Shown: one piece after another, positions 34,193 to 44,650 of the stretch
Layout of the letters: every line of letters starts with the position of its first letter
Numbering within the stretch: the first letter of the stretch is position 1
Origin: Sapria himalayana
Lineage: Eukaryota > Streptophyta > Magnoliopsida > Malpighiales > Rafflesiaceae
Length of the DNA: 64,000 nucleotides
Direction of reading: 5' to 3'
NCBI GenBank assembly: GCA_029783825.1
Contig: JAREIK010008119.1
Location: 19,147-83,146 of the forward strand
Notes under the pieces: model-generated
The model's database searches: none
What the model saw: the letters and a program-made list of their open reading frames with translations, nothing else
Told to the model about the DNA's origin: nothing
Translations under genes and position numbers: made by a program

Positions 34193-37100
34193 ATACATTT
34201 ACTTGAACATTAGGGGAATAGCAAATATCCACTCTAGAAATAGAATAAAAAATTAATATTTATGCATAAAATCAACCTAATCTTCTTAGCTGAACCTATG
34301 GTGGAAAGGGTTCAGCTAGAACATTATAAAGCTTTGTTAGGATTTGAACATGGTTATGCTAATAATAATGGAAAATCTGGTTATTATGGAAAAATAATTT
34401 AAATATAAAAATACTAAAGGAAACTAATCAATTAATAAACTTAAGTTTAAGTCAGAATGATAATGAAATAATAACAATAGTTTATGCAAAACACAAAAGA
34501 GAGGAAAGAAAAGATTTATGGGAGTAAATGGAAAAATTTTCGATGAAAAATATGCTCTGGATCATTGGTGGTGATTTTAATATAATAAGAAACCTTAATG
34601 AAAAAAAGGGGGGTAAACACCAAATAAGGTAGGGATGTCTCACTTTAATGATATAATAAATAAGATGAACTTAATAGAAGCTAAATTTTTAGGATCACCT
34701 TTTACATGGTGCAATAACTGGAGAAAAAATAGCATAATATGGGCGAGATTAGATAGGGTTTTATTTAATTTTAAATTGTTAGAATAATTTGGCTCTATAG
34801 AGATGAAACACTTAAACAAGGCGTGTTCTGACCATAGCCCTCTTTTAATTACCATTAAAAAATTAACTTACACAGGAGGCTTCTTCAAATTCAATATTTC
34901 TTGGTGGTTACACAATGGTTTTTTAGAAATAGTGAAAGAGTCTTGGAGTAAAGAGACACCAGGAAATCCTATTCAAATTCTAAATAACAAACTGAGTAGA
35001 TTAAAAGTTGAATTAAAAATATGGCATAAAGGTACATTCGGGAATATAATTAAAAATATAAAAGAAGCAGAGGAACTAGTATTAAAAAGAGAAATAGAAT
35101 TTGAAATAGATCAAAATACAGCTAATAGAAGTGCTCTTAACAAGGCACAAGCGGAACTAAAACTAAAACTATTAATGGAAGAGGTGTTTTGGAAACAAAA
35201 ATTCAAAATTAAATGGCTTAAAAAGGTGATAAAAATACAAAGTTTTTTAAAAAGTAGCTAAGGTAAAATACCAAAAACATAGAATTAGAGGTATTAAAAA
35301 TAATGAGGAAGAATGGCTTGAAAAAGATTTAGATATACAAAATTAATTTGCAAGGTTTTTTGAAAATCATTTATGCGGAATAAGGGATCTAAAAGGAAAT
35401 TCACTTCTAAAAAATATAGAAAATAAAATAACTTTATAGGATAATAATATGTTAATTAAATTTCCGGAAGAAGAAGAGATTAAATAATTTATAGTATGAA
35501 CAAAGACAGTGCAGCTGGATCGGATGGATGGAACAACTATTTCTTTCATGTCTATTGGGATATAATAAGAAAGACAGAGAAAAAGCTATAAATAGTATAT
35601 TTTGTGGGGCTGAAATTGGAAAGAAATGTGGAAGCTTTCACATTATTCTCATACCTAAAACAGAAAATCCACATAATTGGAAAGAAATGTGTAATTCAAT
35701 ATATAAAATTATGGCTAAAATTTTACAAAATAGATTAGCCTTGCTTTTACCAAAAATTATTTCTGAAGAACAAACGGGTTTTATGAAGAATAGATTAATA
35801 ATGGAAAATATTTGCTTGGCTAGAGAAATGTGTAGAGAAATAGGATCCAAAAGAAGAGGGCAAAATATAATCATTAAGTTGGATCTAGCCATGGAATTTG
35901 ATAGGGTAGAATGGGATATTCTCTGTTCCACTATGAGAAAAATGGGTTTCTCCGAAACATGGATAGATCTGATTTACAGATGTATATCAAATACATGGGC
36001 TAGAATTATAACAAATGGAAAAGTAGGAGAGGAGATAAAACTAGTTAGGGGATTAAGATAAGGTGATCTGCTCTCGCCGTTACTATTTAACATTTATCTA
36101 GAACTATTAATAGTTACCCTTAAAATTAAAATGATGAATGGAAAGATAGGTACATTTAGACTGCCAAGAAACACTCCATTAGTGAGTTTTCTTGCATATG
36201 TAGATGATGTAATAATATTCACCAATGGTAGTGGGAAATCACTACATAATCTGATGAATTTGTTAAAATGCATGGAAGAAGAAACATGCCAAAAACTAAA
36301 CAAAAGAAAATGTCAATACATGATACCACATAATGCTCCAATTGCATTAGCTCATAAAATTAAAATATTGCAGGTTTCTCTCATAAAAAAGGAGAAATGA
36401 TTTATTTGGGCTGCCCGATATATAAAGGGAAATTTAAGTTAGAATATCTAGAATTTTTATTAAATAAACTAAAAAAGAAAATCTTAGGATGGAAGGAGGA
36501 ATGTTTAAGTATGGGAGGCAAATTTACTCTAATAAAACATGTTCTAGAAAGTTTACTAATGCATAATATTATGATCAGTCAACCCTCAGCTATCTTTATT
36601 AGAAAAAGTGAAAAAGAATTAGCTAACTTTTTGTGGGGAAAAAAAGAGGGCAAATATAAACTTCACTAGAAAAAATGGAGAGACTTATGTTATCCAGTTC
36701 AAGAAGCTGGACTGGGTTTTGTTAATCTCATGGATTTAACCAAAGCTAGGGCAAGCAAGAGATGGTGGAGATTGAAAGAAAATGATAGTTTATGGTCTAA
36801 ATTTATGCGGGCAAAGTACTGCATAAAGGATGACATCAATAAAGTAAAAAACAAAAGAAAAAGTTCACAGATCTGGACACAAATGCTTAAACAAAAAGAA
36901 TTAGTTGACACATATTCCATATCCTCTAAAAAAGTTTGGAAATTGATGTTAAGTCTAGATGGAACATTTTCACTCAAATCAGTGAAAAATCTATTAAGAA
37001 AAAAGCTAAAAGAACAAACGCTATTCAAATGGGCATGGAATAATGATAATCCGCAAAAGATTAAAACTTTTATGTGGAAAGTTTTATCTAATATAATCCC

Positions 37101-38081
37101 AATCAATAATAACTTAAAGAAGAGAGGAATTAAGCTAGTATCTAGATGTGAGTGCTATCTAAATGAAAATGAAACACTGGATCATCTCCTCCCACAGGGC
37201 AAAGTTGCAGCAGAAATATGGAAGAGATTAGGATTGGAAATGCATTCAAAATACGAACATCTTACTTTAAAATGTAGGCTTCAGAAATGGATTAATTTAA
37301 AAGTATCCGGTGCAACGTAGAAATGGATTAAAATTAATGTACCATTAATAGTCATCTGGTGCATCTGGAAGGCTAGAAATAAAAGTAGATTTGAAGGTTA
37401 TAATATGATAATAGAAGAGATCTGGAATGATATTAAAGAGGAAATGAAAAAATTTCAGAATCAAGCCTTATAAAAATTCAGGATACGAGGATGGACAACG
37501 AAACTTTACCTTTCTGGAATCTAAAAGAAAAACATCCTAAACAATTTAAAATAATAAGTATAACATGGGAAAACCCCATCACAAGGTAGGATATCTTTAA
37601 ATACAGATGGTAGTTTTGATAGAGACATGGGAGAAGCAGGAGGGGGTGGAGTGATAAGAAATTGGGAAGGAGGCCTAATTCTAGCCTTCACAAGGAAGAT
37701 GCAAGCATCTTCTGCACTGCATGCCGAGATATTAGCATTAAGAGAGGGAATTAAGATATGTAGAAACATAGAAATTAAAATATAAATATTCAAATTGATT
37801 CGAAAATTGTTGTAAATATAATTAAAAAGCAAACAAAGCTGTGAAGATATGAAGAGGTCATAGAAGATATATTAAATGAAATGAACTTACTAAATTTTTC
37901 TATAAAGCACATATTCAGAGAAGCCAATGCATTAGTAGATATATTAGCCAAAGAGGGAAGAAAGAAAAGAAACCAAGACTATAATGAAGAGAGTTTACCA
38001 AAAAAATATACTAGTATTTTATAATTAGATAGTAAAGAATTTCCGTATTTTAGGAAGACCAAAAATAATACCTACTTATAA
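34185..38081 (+). pseudogene. LINE C2 ORF2 (endonuclease-reverse transcriptase-RNase H), broken
   Basis: Endonuclease motifs: YLNIRGIANIHS, LAEPMV, GGDFNI, TWCNNWRKNSIIWARLDRV and CSDHSPLLI (catalytic His present). Reverse transcriptase is in two long pieces (35528-36061; 36131-36669): EEQTGFMKNRLIMENI, IKLDLAMEFDRVEW, then AYVDDVIIF with Val in place of Ala, and YLGCPIYKGKFKLEYLEFLLNK. The zinc region is at about 37130 (VSRCECYLNENETLDHLL; third Cys changed to Tyr). RNase H starts near 37590 (LNTDGSFDRDMGEAGGGG, LHAEILALREGI) and is then frameshifted. About ten lesions in all, with TAA, TAG and 1-base indels. Confidence 0.87.
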
Positions 38082-39210
38082 GTATAATTTCGAGTTTATT
38101 TTCTCTTAATGTATAACCCTGGTCCTGAGGGGTGATAATTATCGTGGTTGGTGCAATCTCAAAAGTGATAAATTGGTAAGTTTGCTTTCTAGAATGCATC
38201 GTGGTTTTTTTGCTTGAATTTTACCGGTTGAAAAGAAAGAAACAACCAAGACTATGTTGAAATAACACTATGGAGTGATCATCTTGGGAAAGGGTAATAG
38301 ATTTATATATATGTAGATCATTTCTGTAGGAATATATGTGTTTACACCAAAAGCAGACAAAATGCAATCTTCAGTCTTTGGATCTGTCAAAGAAACTATA
38401 TGGTGTCTGTGTTAACTTTATATATGGAGTCTACGCTTAAGTGTGTATGTTAAATTTATATATTTACTTTTGCTGGAAGTCTGTGTTAAAGGTTCTTCAT
38501 GCTAGAAGTCTGTAAGTCATTGTCGATCATGTGTTAATTAATTGAAGTCAATGTAAAACAATGAAAAAGTAAAATAGGAGATGAATAAAGAACAAAAAGA
38601 GGGAAGAAGGGCAGGGCAGGGCAAACAACGTGAACATCCATGGAATGATTACTGAAGTTATACGAAATAGCTCAAAGATTTATATCAAGTCAATTCAATA
38701 GTTCAAACAAGGAGAATATGATTTTGTAACTTGGTTTGTGTAGGGAAGGGCGGAGAAATGGATTATTTTATGGATATGATGCACTTGATTTTATGCAGGG
38801 TACATACGATGCAGATTTTGCTAGAGATAAGATTCTTGATCGGCAGAATGTGAGGACACACGAATTGACATGAGACATAAGCTGGGTGGAAAGAAAATTC
38901 TGAAAGTATAGAAAGAGGCGAGGGAAAACTTATGGAAAGATGGAGGAATACAATGAATATGCTCCCATCATAAAGCTAGCTATTGGGGTACAGAATGAAG
39001 CTTTTACATGCACGAAAGTAAAAAGAAAAATCAATGGAATGGCACAAGCATAGCATTATAGGGTAACATACTAATAGATTGATGTAAATGTAATTTATTT
39101 TTTATTTTGAAGAATGAGTGTAAAAGGGTTAAGGGTAAATGATAGTTTGTATTAAGGGTATTCCTCTGCCAAAAGAGAGGACTATATTTAATAAAATAAA
39201 ACCTTAAAAA
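38082..39210 (+). other. LINE C2 3' UTR and conserved 3' terminus
   Basis: About 1.1 kb, non-coding, moderately AT-rich, with no recognised gene. The terminal ~95 bases match other copies (GTGTAAAAGGGTTAAGGGTA, GGTATTCCTC, TGCCAAAAGAGAGG). The short tail abuts the duplicated target AAGGTA. Confidence 0.75.
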
Positions 39211-39685
39211 AAGGTAGGTTTAAATCTGAACACCTAGACTTCCTCTTAGATAAGCTTAGGAATAAGATTGCGGGATGGAAAGTTGAATCTCTGAACTTGA
39301 GTGGGAGGGTTACCCTCATCACACACGTACTGTAAAGTCTACTTATTCACAATCTTATGATTATGCAGCCACCTAAATACTTTATAAAAAATAGAAAAAG
39401 AATTAACTAATTTCTTCTGGGGCAAAAAGGAAAATAAACATAAACTATACTGAATGAAATTGGAAGATCTATGCTCTTCCCAAAAAGGAGGTGGGGCTTG
39501 GTTTCTCTAGTTTAGGACATTTAGCAGAAGCATGGGCTTGCAAGAGATGGTGGAGTATAAGAGAAAATAACAATCTCTAGGCAAGTTATATGAGATCTAA
39601 ATACTTGGTTAATAATGACACAAATAAGATAAAAAAGTTAAGCAATGAATCTCAATTATGGAAAAAAACACAAAAAGAAGTAGTA
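39211..39685 (+). pseudogene. LINE C1, part 2 of 3 (ORF2 after polymerase core)
   Basis: The C1 frame resumes: GRFKSEHLDFLLDKLRNKIAGWKVESLNLSGRVTLITHVL, then QPPKYFIK, ELTNFFWGKKENKHK, GLGFSSLGHLAEAWACKRWWSIREN and YMRSKYLVNNDTNKIKK. It stops at KKTQKEVV, where LINE D is inserted. The next residues follow at 52949. Several stops (TAA, TAG, TGA) are present. Confidence 0.85.
39678..39685 (+). repeat. Target-site duplication of D, left copy
   Basis: AAGTAGTA at 39678-39685 is repeated at 52949-52956 next to the D tail. It is short, and the A tail makes its left limit uncertain, but the C1 reading sense (KEVV before, GWKWKLNE after) confirms the join. Confidence 0.6.
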
Positions 39686-39730
39686 TGCATATAAGATTCT
39701 CTCAACTTCTGAAAAAATGCTCTCAACTTC

Positions 39731-39765
39731 TAGAGAGAGAAAATACAACTTGCTAGAGAGAAAAA
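39731..39765 (+). promoter_or_regulatory. Tandem TAGAGAGAG motif in 5' UTR of LINE D
   Basis: TAGAGAGAGAAAA (39731-39743) and a shortened second copy TAGAGAGAAAAA (from 39754) are 23 bases apart, about 45 bases inside the 5' end. The upstream TGCTCTCAACTTC resembles TGCTCTCAAGTTG of LINE A. An internal promoter role is inferred. Confidence 0.45.
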
Positions 39766-39806
39766 TTCGCCATTGTTGCTCAAATCAAGCTCATCTCAAG
39801 CTCAAA

Positions 39807-41181
39807 ATGGAGCAAAAAGACTTATTACTAAACAATAAGTCTTTTGCATCGATATTAAGAGAGCCCGCACCTCCCTCATGTAGCTTCGGAAACAAAAATG
39901 AGAGTCCCGTGATTGTTTTTTCAACAGAAGAGATGCGCAAGTTCATGGAGCCCTTTGAATATATGCTTATTGGTATGTTTTCTCATGGAAGGCCTCGCCC
40001 GAAGGAAATACAACAGTTTATCTCCTCGTTAAAGCTTACGGGAAGGGTGAAGCTAGCCGACTATGATGCGAAGCACGTCTTCCTGCAGTGTTTTATGATT
40101 GAGGACTTCTACCGATTATGGCATAGAGGTCTATGGCAAGTGAACGGCTTCCCCATGCGCGTCTTGAGGTGGACGAAGGAGTTCACTCCACATGAGGAGG
40201 CGCCTCTAGCCCTGGTATGGTTTTCCTTACCGAATCTCCCATTATATTTGTTTAACTCTCAATCTCTCTACATAATTTCATCTTGTTTGGGTAAACATGT
40301 TATTCGTGATGAAGATACTATTTCTATGGCAAGGCCAAGCAAGGCTCGCGTGTGTGTAGAGTGTAACCTACTCACTCAGCCACCTAGTATTATCTGGATC
40401 GGTAATGGAGAAGATGGGCAGAATAATGGGTTTTGGCAACCTGTTATTCCCGAAAATCTGCCTACTTATTGCATAAAATGTAAGAGACTTGGGCATGAAT
40501 CGGGGTGTGTAAGATGGGTATAGAACAATCAGAAAATGTGCAATGGTTAGAAGGTAGAAAAAGAATGGTAGAAAGATGGATTAGGAAGGAGGGAGGGGCT
40601 GGAGAGAAACCTGTAATTGAGGCAGGTTTAATGGAGGAAGAAGAGGGGTATATGAGAGAGAATGTGAGTCATTTATTAGGAGAGGGAGAGGGTAGTAACA
40701 GAATAACTCATGACAGAAGCATGGAGGAAGGAGATAAGCTAGAGGTGGAAGAAAATTGGGAAGAGGTAAAGGGTAGAAAGAAGAGGAACAAGTAAATTAA
40801 AACTAGAATAATTTTAAAAGAAAAGCTGGAGGACTATAACTGGATAAAGGATGGCCTCTTGGATTTCCCAGAGGAAGATGCAGAGGTGTTTAGCTGTCCT
40901 TCAATAGGTAGAGAAGAAGAAGATCATGCATTTTATATAGAAAAGGGGAAGGATGATTTGGATATTTATGAGGAAGATTGGACAAAGCTCACTAGAACTC
41001 AAGCCAGGGAAACCATAAAAATAATGGCAATGCAGCTTGGGTGGCAGGATAAATATTATGAAAAAATACAAGTAAATTCAAATGCAGTTAAGACCCCAAG
41101 GAATAGGAAAAAATATTTAAACAAAAATATGAGACTAAGTGTACAACTAGATCCCAAACTAAGCTAGGAATTAATGGATAG
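39807..41181 (+). pseudogene. LINE D ORF1 (DUF4283 / CCHC protein), nearly intact
   Basis: MEQKDLLLNNKSFASILREP starts the frame. The N-terminal frame continues without a stop to 40523 and holds DUF4283 (FSHGRPRPKEIQQFISSLKL, KHVFLQCFMIEDFYRLWHRG, NGFPMRVLRWTKEF, ALVWFSLPNLPLYLFNSQ, SKARVCVECNLLTQPPSIIW) and most of the zinc knuckle (YCIKCKRLGHESG). A 1-G loss then shifts the frame. The rest reads on at 40505-40795 (CKMGIEQSENVQWLEGRKRM, then a nonsense TAA) and 40859-41167, with one more 1-base loss before the end. The original stop overlaps ORF2 as ATGGATAG (41174-41181). Confidence 0.88.
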
Positions 41182-43018
41182 ATGCCTTTATTGGAACATT
41201 AGAGGGGTTGCTAATAATCCCTCGATAAATAGGTTAAAACAATTAATTAAAATCCATAGAATTCCTCTAGTAGTCATTGCGGAGCCTATGATCCAGAATG
41301 ATCAATTAATCAACTACAGCCAAAAACTAGGGTTTAACAATGCATATGCTAATATAAATAGTAAACTCTGGATAATGTGGCATAATTATTTAGATATTGA
41401 AATCTTAAAAGATACAGAACAGGTAGTGAATTTTAAAATAAATAAAGAAACAGATGAAATAATATCGGTTGTATATGCTAAAAATGATAAAAAATCAAGG
41501 TTAGCACTATGGGAGGAAATGCAGAATATTGCAACTAGGAATGAACCCTGGATTATAGGAGGTGATTTCAATATAATCAGGAGCATTCAAGAAAATAAAG
41601 GAGGTAAAACCCTGGATCCAATAGCAATGACACAATTTAATGAGACGATTTCAAGCTCGAAATTAATGGAAATAGATTTCACTGGTTCAAGTTACACTTG
41701 GTGTAATAACTGGAGTAAAAGAGGCACAATTTGGGCCAGACTGGACAGAGTATTGTGTAATGCTAAGTGGGTAGCTTTGCATGGGGTTACAGGGCTTAGA
41801 CATCTAAATAGAACCTGTTCGGATCATTTCCCATTGCTCATTACAATCTATAAGAATAACTGAGTTTTAGGTAACTTTAAATTTCAGAATATGTGGGAAA
41901 AGCACGCTGGCTTTGAAAAATTGGTAACTGAATCTTGGATGGAGCTAGCAATGGGGAAACCGATGCAAGTATTAATGGTTAAGCTTCATAGATTAAAAAA
42001 ATGTCTAAAAATATGGAATAAAGAAGTCTTTGGAAACCTAAATCAAATAATAAAGCAAGCAGAGGAAAAAATAGAAAAACTGGAATTAGAATACGATAAT
42101 AATAACAAAGAGGTAATGAGACATGAACTAAATAAGGCTAAAGGGATTTGAGGCTTAAGTTGCATATGGAGGAAGTATAATGGAAACAGTGTTCAAAAAT
42201 TAATTGGTTGAAAGATGGAGATAGAAACACTAAATTTTTTCATAACATGTGCAAAATAAATGATCAAAAAATAAAATCAAGGGCCTTAAAACTAATGAGG
42301 GAACATGGGTTGAAGATGAAAAGCAACTAGGCATCCTCTTTGAGGAATTTTTTAAAAGCCATCTATGCAGACAGGCTCCTCAGGTAGGAAACTCATTAAT
42401 GGATGGGATCAACACAGTCATCTCACTAGAACAAAATCAAATGATGGAGAAGATCCCGGAGGAAGAAGAAATTAAAAATGCAGTGTTTAATCTGGACAAG
42501 GATAGTGCAGCAGGGCCAGATGGCTGGAATAATTATTTTTTTCAGTTAAACTGGCCCATTATCAAAAAAGTTCTTGTTCTTGCAATTGCCAGTTTTTTTG
42601 TAGGGGCGGACATTCCTAAGGCATGGGCAAACTCTTTCATAGTGCTAATCCCTAAAAAAGAATCACCACAAAAATGTGAGGATTTTATGCCTATAAGTTT
42701 ATGTAATGAAATTTATAAGATCCTTGCTAAAATATTTCAAAACAGCCTAAGTAATATTTTACCATTTATAATATCACAAGAGCAAATAGGGTTTGTTAAG
42801 AATAGATTAATGATTGAAAATATCAGATTAGCATAAAAAATGATGAAAAAATAGCATTTAAAACGAGGGGAAGTAACTTAGTAGTTAAGCTAGATTTATC
42901 TAAGACATTTGATAGAGTAGAATGGCATACACTCTGTTTCGTTATGAGGAAATTTGGTTTCTCTGAAACATGCATTGATTTAATATATAGATGTGTTTCA
43001 AGCATTTGGGTTAGAATC
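41174..43018 (+). pseudogene. LINE D ORF2, first part (endonuclease and start of reverse transcriptase)
   Basis: A 229-codon open stretch (41174-41863) is a well-preserved APE-type endonuclease: CLYWNIRGVANNPSINRLKQ, AEPMI, GGDFNIIRS, FTGSSYTWCNNW, TIWARLDRVLCNAKW and CSDHFPLLI. A TGA ends it where E reads CGA. The next pieces (41891-42151, 42399-42836) give KAWANSFIVLIPKKESP, PISLCNEIYKILAKIFQN and QIGFVKNRLMIENIR, followed by DLSKTFDRVEW. Frameshifts lie near 42150 and 42280, and a stop at about 42834. E interrupts at SSIWVRI. Confidence 0.87.
43001..43018 (+). repeat. Target-site duplication of E, left copy (18 bp, perfect)
   Basis: AGCATTTGGGTTAGAATC at 43001-43018 is repeated exactly at 49890-49907. 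It is part of D's ORF2 (SIWVRI). An extra A on each side of the comparison may belong to the tail. Confidence 0.95.
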
Positions 43019-43280
43019 TAGCTTAAACACTACCTAAGCGATTCTCTCGCGATACCTAAGCGATTCTGAACTTTCGTGATTTTCCCTTGCGATTATCTCT
43101 CGGGATTATCTTTGGTGAATTGTTATGTAAACAGTTGTGTGAATCTTTGTGTAAATTGCTCTGCGAATTGTTGCTCGATATAATATTATGTGAAACTGCT
43201 ATTTTGTGCGATTTGCTGAGTGAAACTGCCCTTGTTTATACCGCCATTGCTGCCCGATTCAAGCTCCTCTCAAGCTAAAT
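43019..43280 (+). promoter_or_regulatory. LINE E 5' UTR with a different 22-bp tandem motif
   Basis: TACCTAAGCGATTCT occurs at 43031-43045 and 43053-43067 (22 bases apart), followed by CGATT/GGGATTATC variants and GTGAAACTGC twice. The TAGAGAGAG motif of A, C2 and D is absent. Similarity to D's 5' UTR begins only about 55 bases before the ATG (CGCCATTG, then AAGCTC and CTCAAGCT). The UTR was therefore exchanged relative to D although the coding regions are close. A promoter role is inferred. Confidence 0.5.
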
Positions 43281-44650
43281 ATGGAGCAAAAAGACTTAGT
43301 ACAAAACAATAGGTCGTTTGCATCGATTTTAAGAGAGCCCACGCCTCCTGTATGCTGCTTCGGTAACAAACACGGGAGTCCCGCGATTGTTTTTTCAACA
43401 GAGGAGATGCGCAAATTCATGGAGCCCTTTGAATATATGCTTATTGGTAAGTTTTCGCATGGAAGGCCTCGCCCGAAGGAAATACAACAGTTTATCTCCT
43501 CGCTAAAGCTTACGGGAAGGGTAAAGCTAGCCGACTACGATGCGAAGCACGTATTCCTGCAGTGCTTTACGATTGAAGACTTCTACCGCTTATGGCATAG
43601 AGGTCTATGGCAAGTTAACGGCTTTCCTATGCGTGTCTTGAGGTGGACGAAGGAGTTCAGTCCACTGGAGGAGGCACCTTTAGCCCGGTATGGTTTTCCT
43701 TACCGAATCTCCCCTTATATTTGTTTAATCCACAAGCTCTCTATACAATCTCTTCTTGTCTGGGTAAACCTATAATTCGGGATGAAGCCACTGTTTCTAT
43801 GACAAGGCTAAGCAAGGCACGTGTGTGTTGAGTGCAACCTGCTCACTCAGCCACCTAATTTGATCTGGATTGGCAATGGAGATGAACAGAATAATGGGTT
43901 CTGGCAACCTGTTATTCCCGAAAATCAGCCTGTTTATTGCATAAAATGTAAGAGAATTGGGCATGAATCGGGGGTGTGTAAGATGGGTATAGAACAGAAA
44001 GAAAATGTGCAAGGGTTAGAAGGTAGAAAAAGAATGGTGGAAAGATGGATTAGGAAGGAGGGAGGGGCTGGAGAAAAACCAGAAACTGAAGCAGATTTAC
44101 TGGAAGTAGAAGGGGAGCTTATGAGAGAGAAAGTGAGTAAGTTGTTAGGAGAAGGAGAGACTAGTAACAGGTAAATCATGACGGATGTATGGAGGAAGGA
44201 GATAAGCTAGGAGAGGGGGAAAAATGGGAGGAGGTGAAAGGTAGAAAGAAGAGGAACCAGAAAATTAAAACCAGGATAATTTTAAAAGAACAATTGGAGG
44301 ATTATAACTGGATAGAGGATGACCTCTTGGATTTTCCAGAAGAAGATGCTGAGGTTTTCAGTTGTCCTTCGTTAGGTAAGGAAGAAGAGGAACATGCTTA
44401 CTATATAGAAAAGGTGAAGGATGATATGGACATTTATGAGGAAGATTGGACAAGGCTCACTAAAACCCAAGCCAAAGAAGCCATAAAAATAATGGCAATG
44501 CAGCTTGGGTGGCATGACAATTATTATGGAAAAATAAAATTAAACTCGGATGAAATTAAAACCCCAAGGAATAAGAAAAAACAATTAAACATAAAATATG
44601 AAACTAAGTATACAACTAGATCCCAAACTAAGTTAGGAATTAATGGATAA
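43281..44650 (+). pseudogene. LINE E ORF1 (DUF4283 / CCHC protein), few lesions
   Basis: MEQKDLVQNNRSFASILREP opens a frame to 43775 carrying most of DUF4283 (KFSHGRPRPKEIQQFISSLK, KHVFLQCFTIEDFYRLWHRG, GFPMRVLRWTKEF). A 1-base loss near 43687 shifts the frame (PVWFSLPNLPLYLFNPQALY in the next frame) and a 2-base loss near 43828 restores it, so the middle alone is out of frame. A complete CCHC knuckle follows (YCIKCKRIGHESGVC). A stop at 44172-44174 is followed by the acidic/basic C-terminal part (44189-44650), ending TTRSQTKLGING. The stop overlaps the ORF2 start by 8 bases (ATGGATAA). Confidence 0.9.

Larger units (their letters stand above)
32750..39210 (+). mobile_element. LINE C2, full-length L1-type retrotransposon nested in C1
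   Basis: A ~6.46-kb complete element, 5' UTR to A-rich tail, inserted into the ORF2 of C1. Edges are set by the imperfect 16-bp duplication and by the resumption of the C1 reading frame at 39211. Both ORFs are broken but less decayed than in C1. Its 3' terminus (GGTATTCCTC, TGCCAAAAGAGAGG, TTTAATAAAATAAAACC, A7) ends in a plain short A run, not satellite. Confidence 0.9.
39686..43018 (+). mobile_element. LINE D, left part (split by E)
   Basis: The 5' UTR, ORF1, endonuclease and first part of the reverse transcriptase of a full-length LINE (total ~6.4 kb) inserted in C1. D and E are close relatives, differing at scattered positions, and form a subfamily distinct from A/C2 and from B/C1. E inserted at 43018 and D resumes at 49890. 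The 5' UTR starts TGCATATAAGATTCTCTCAA and contains CTCTCAACTTCT twice. Confidence 0.9.

Noticed and set aside
32734..39226. C2 and flanking C1 read as one long composite LINE
   Set aside because: A second complete 5' UTR, ORF1 and 3' terminus lie between the C1 pieces, and the C1 frame resumes exactly at the duplicated target, so it is a nested insertion.
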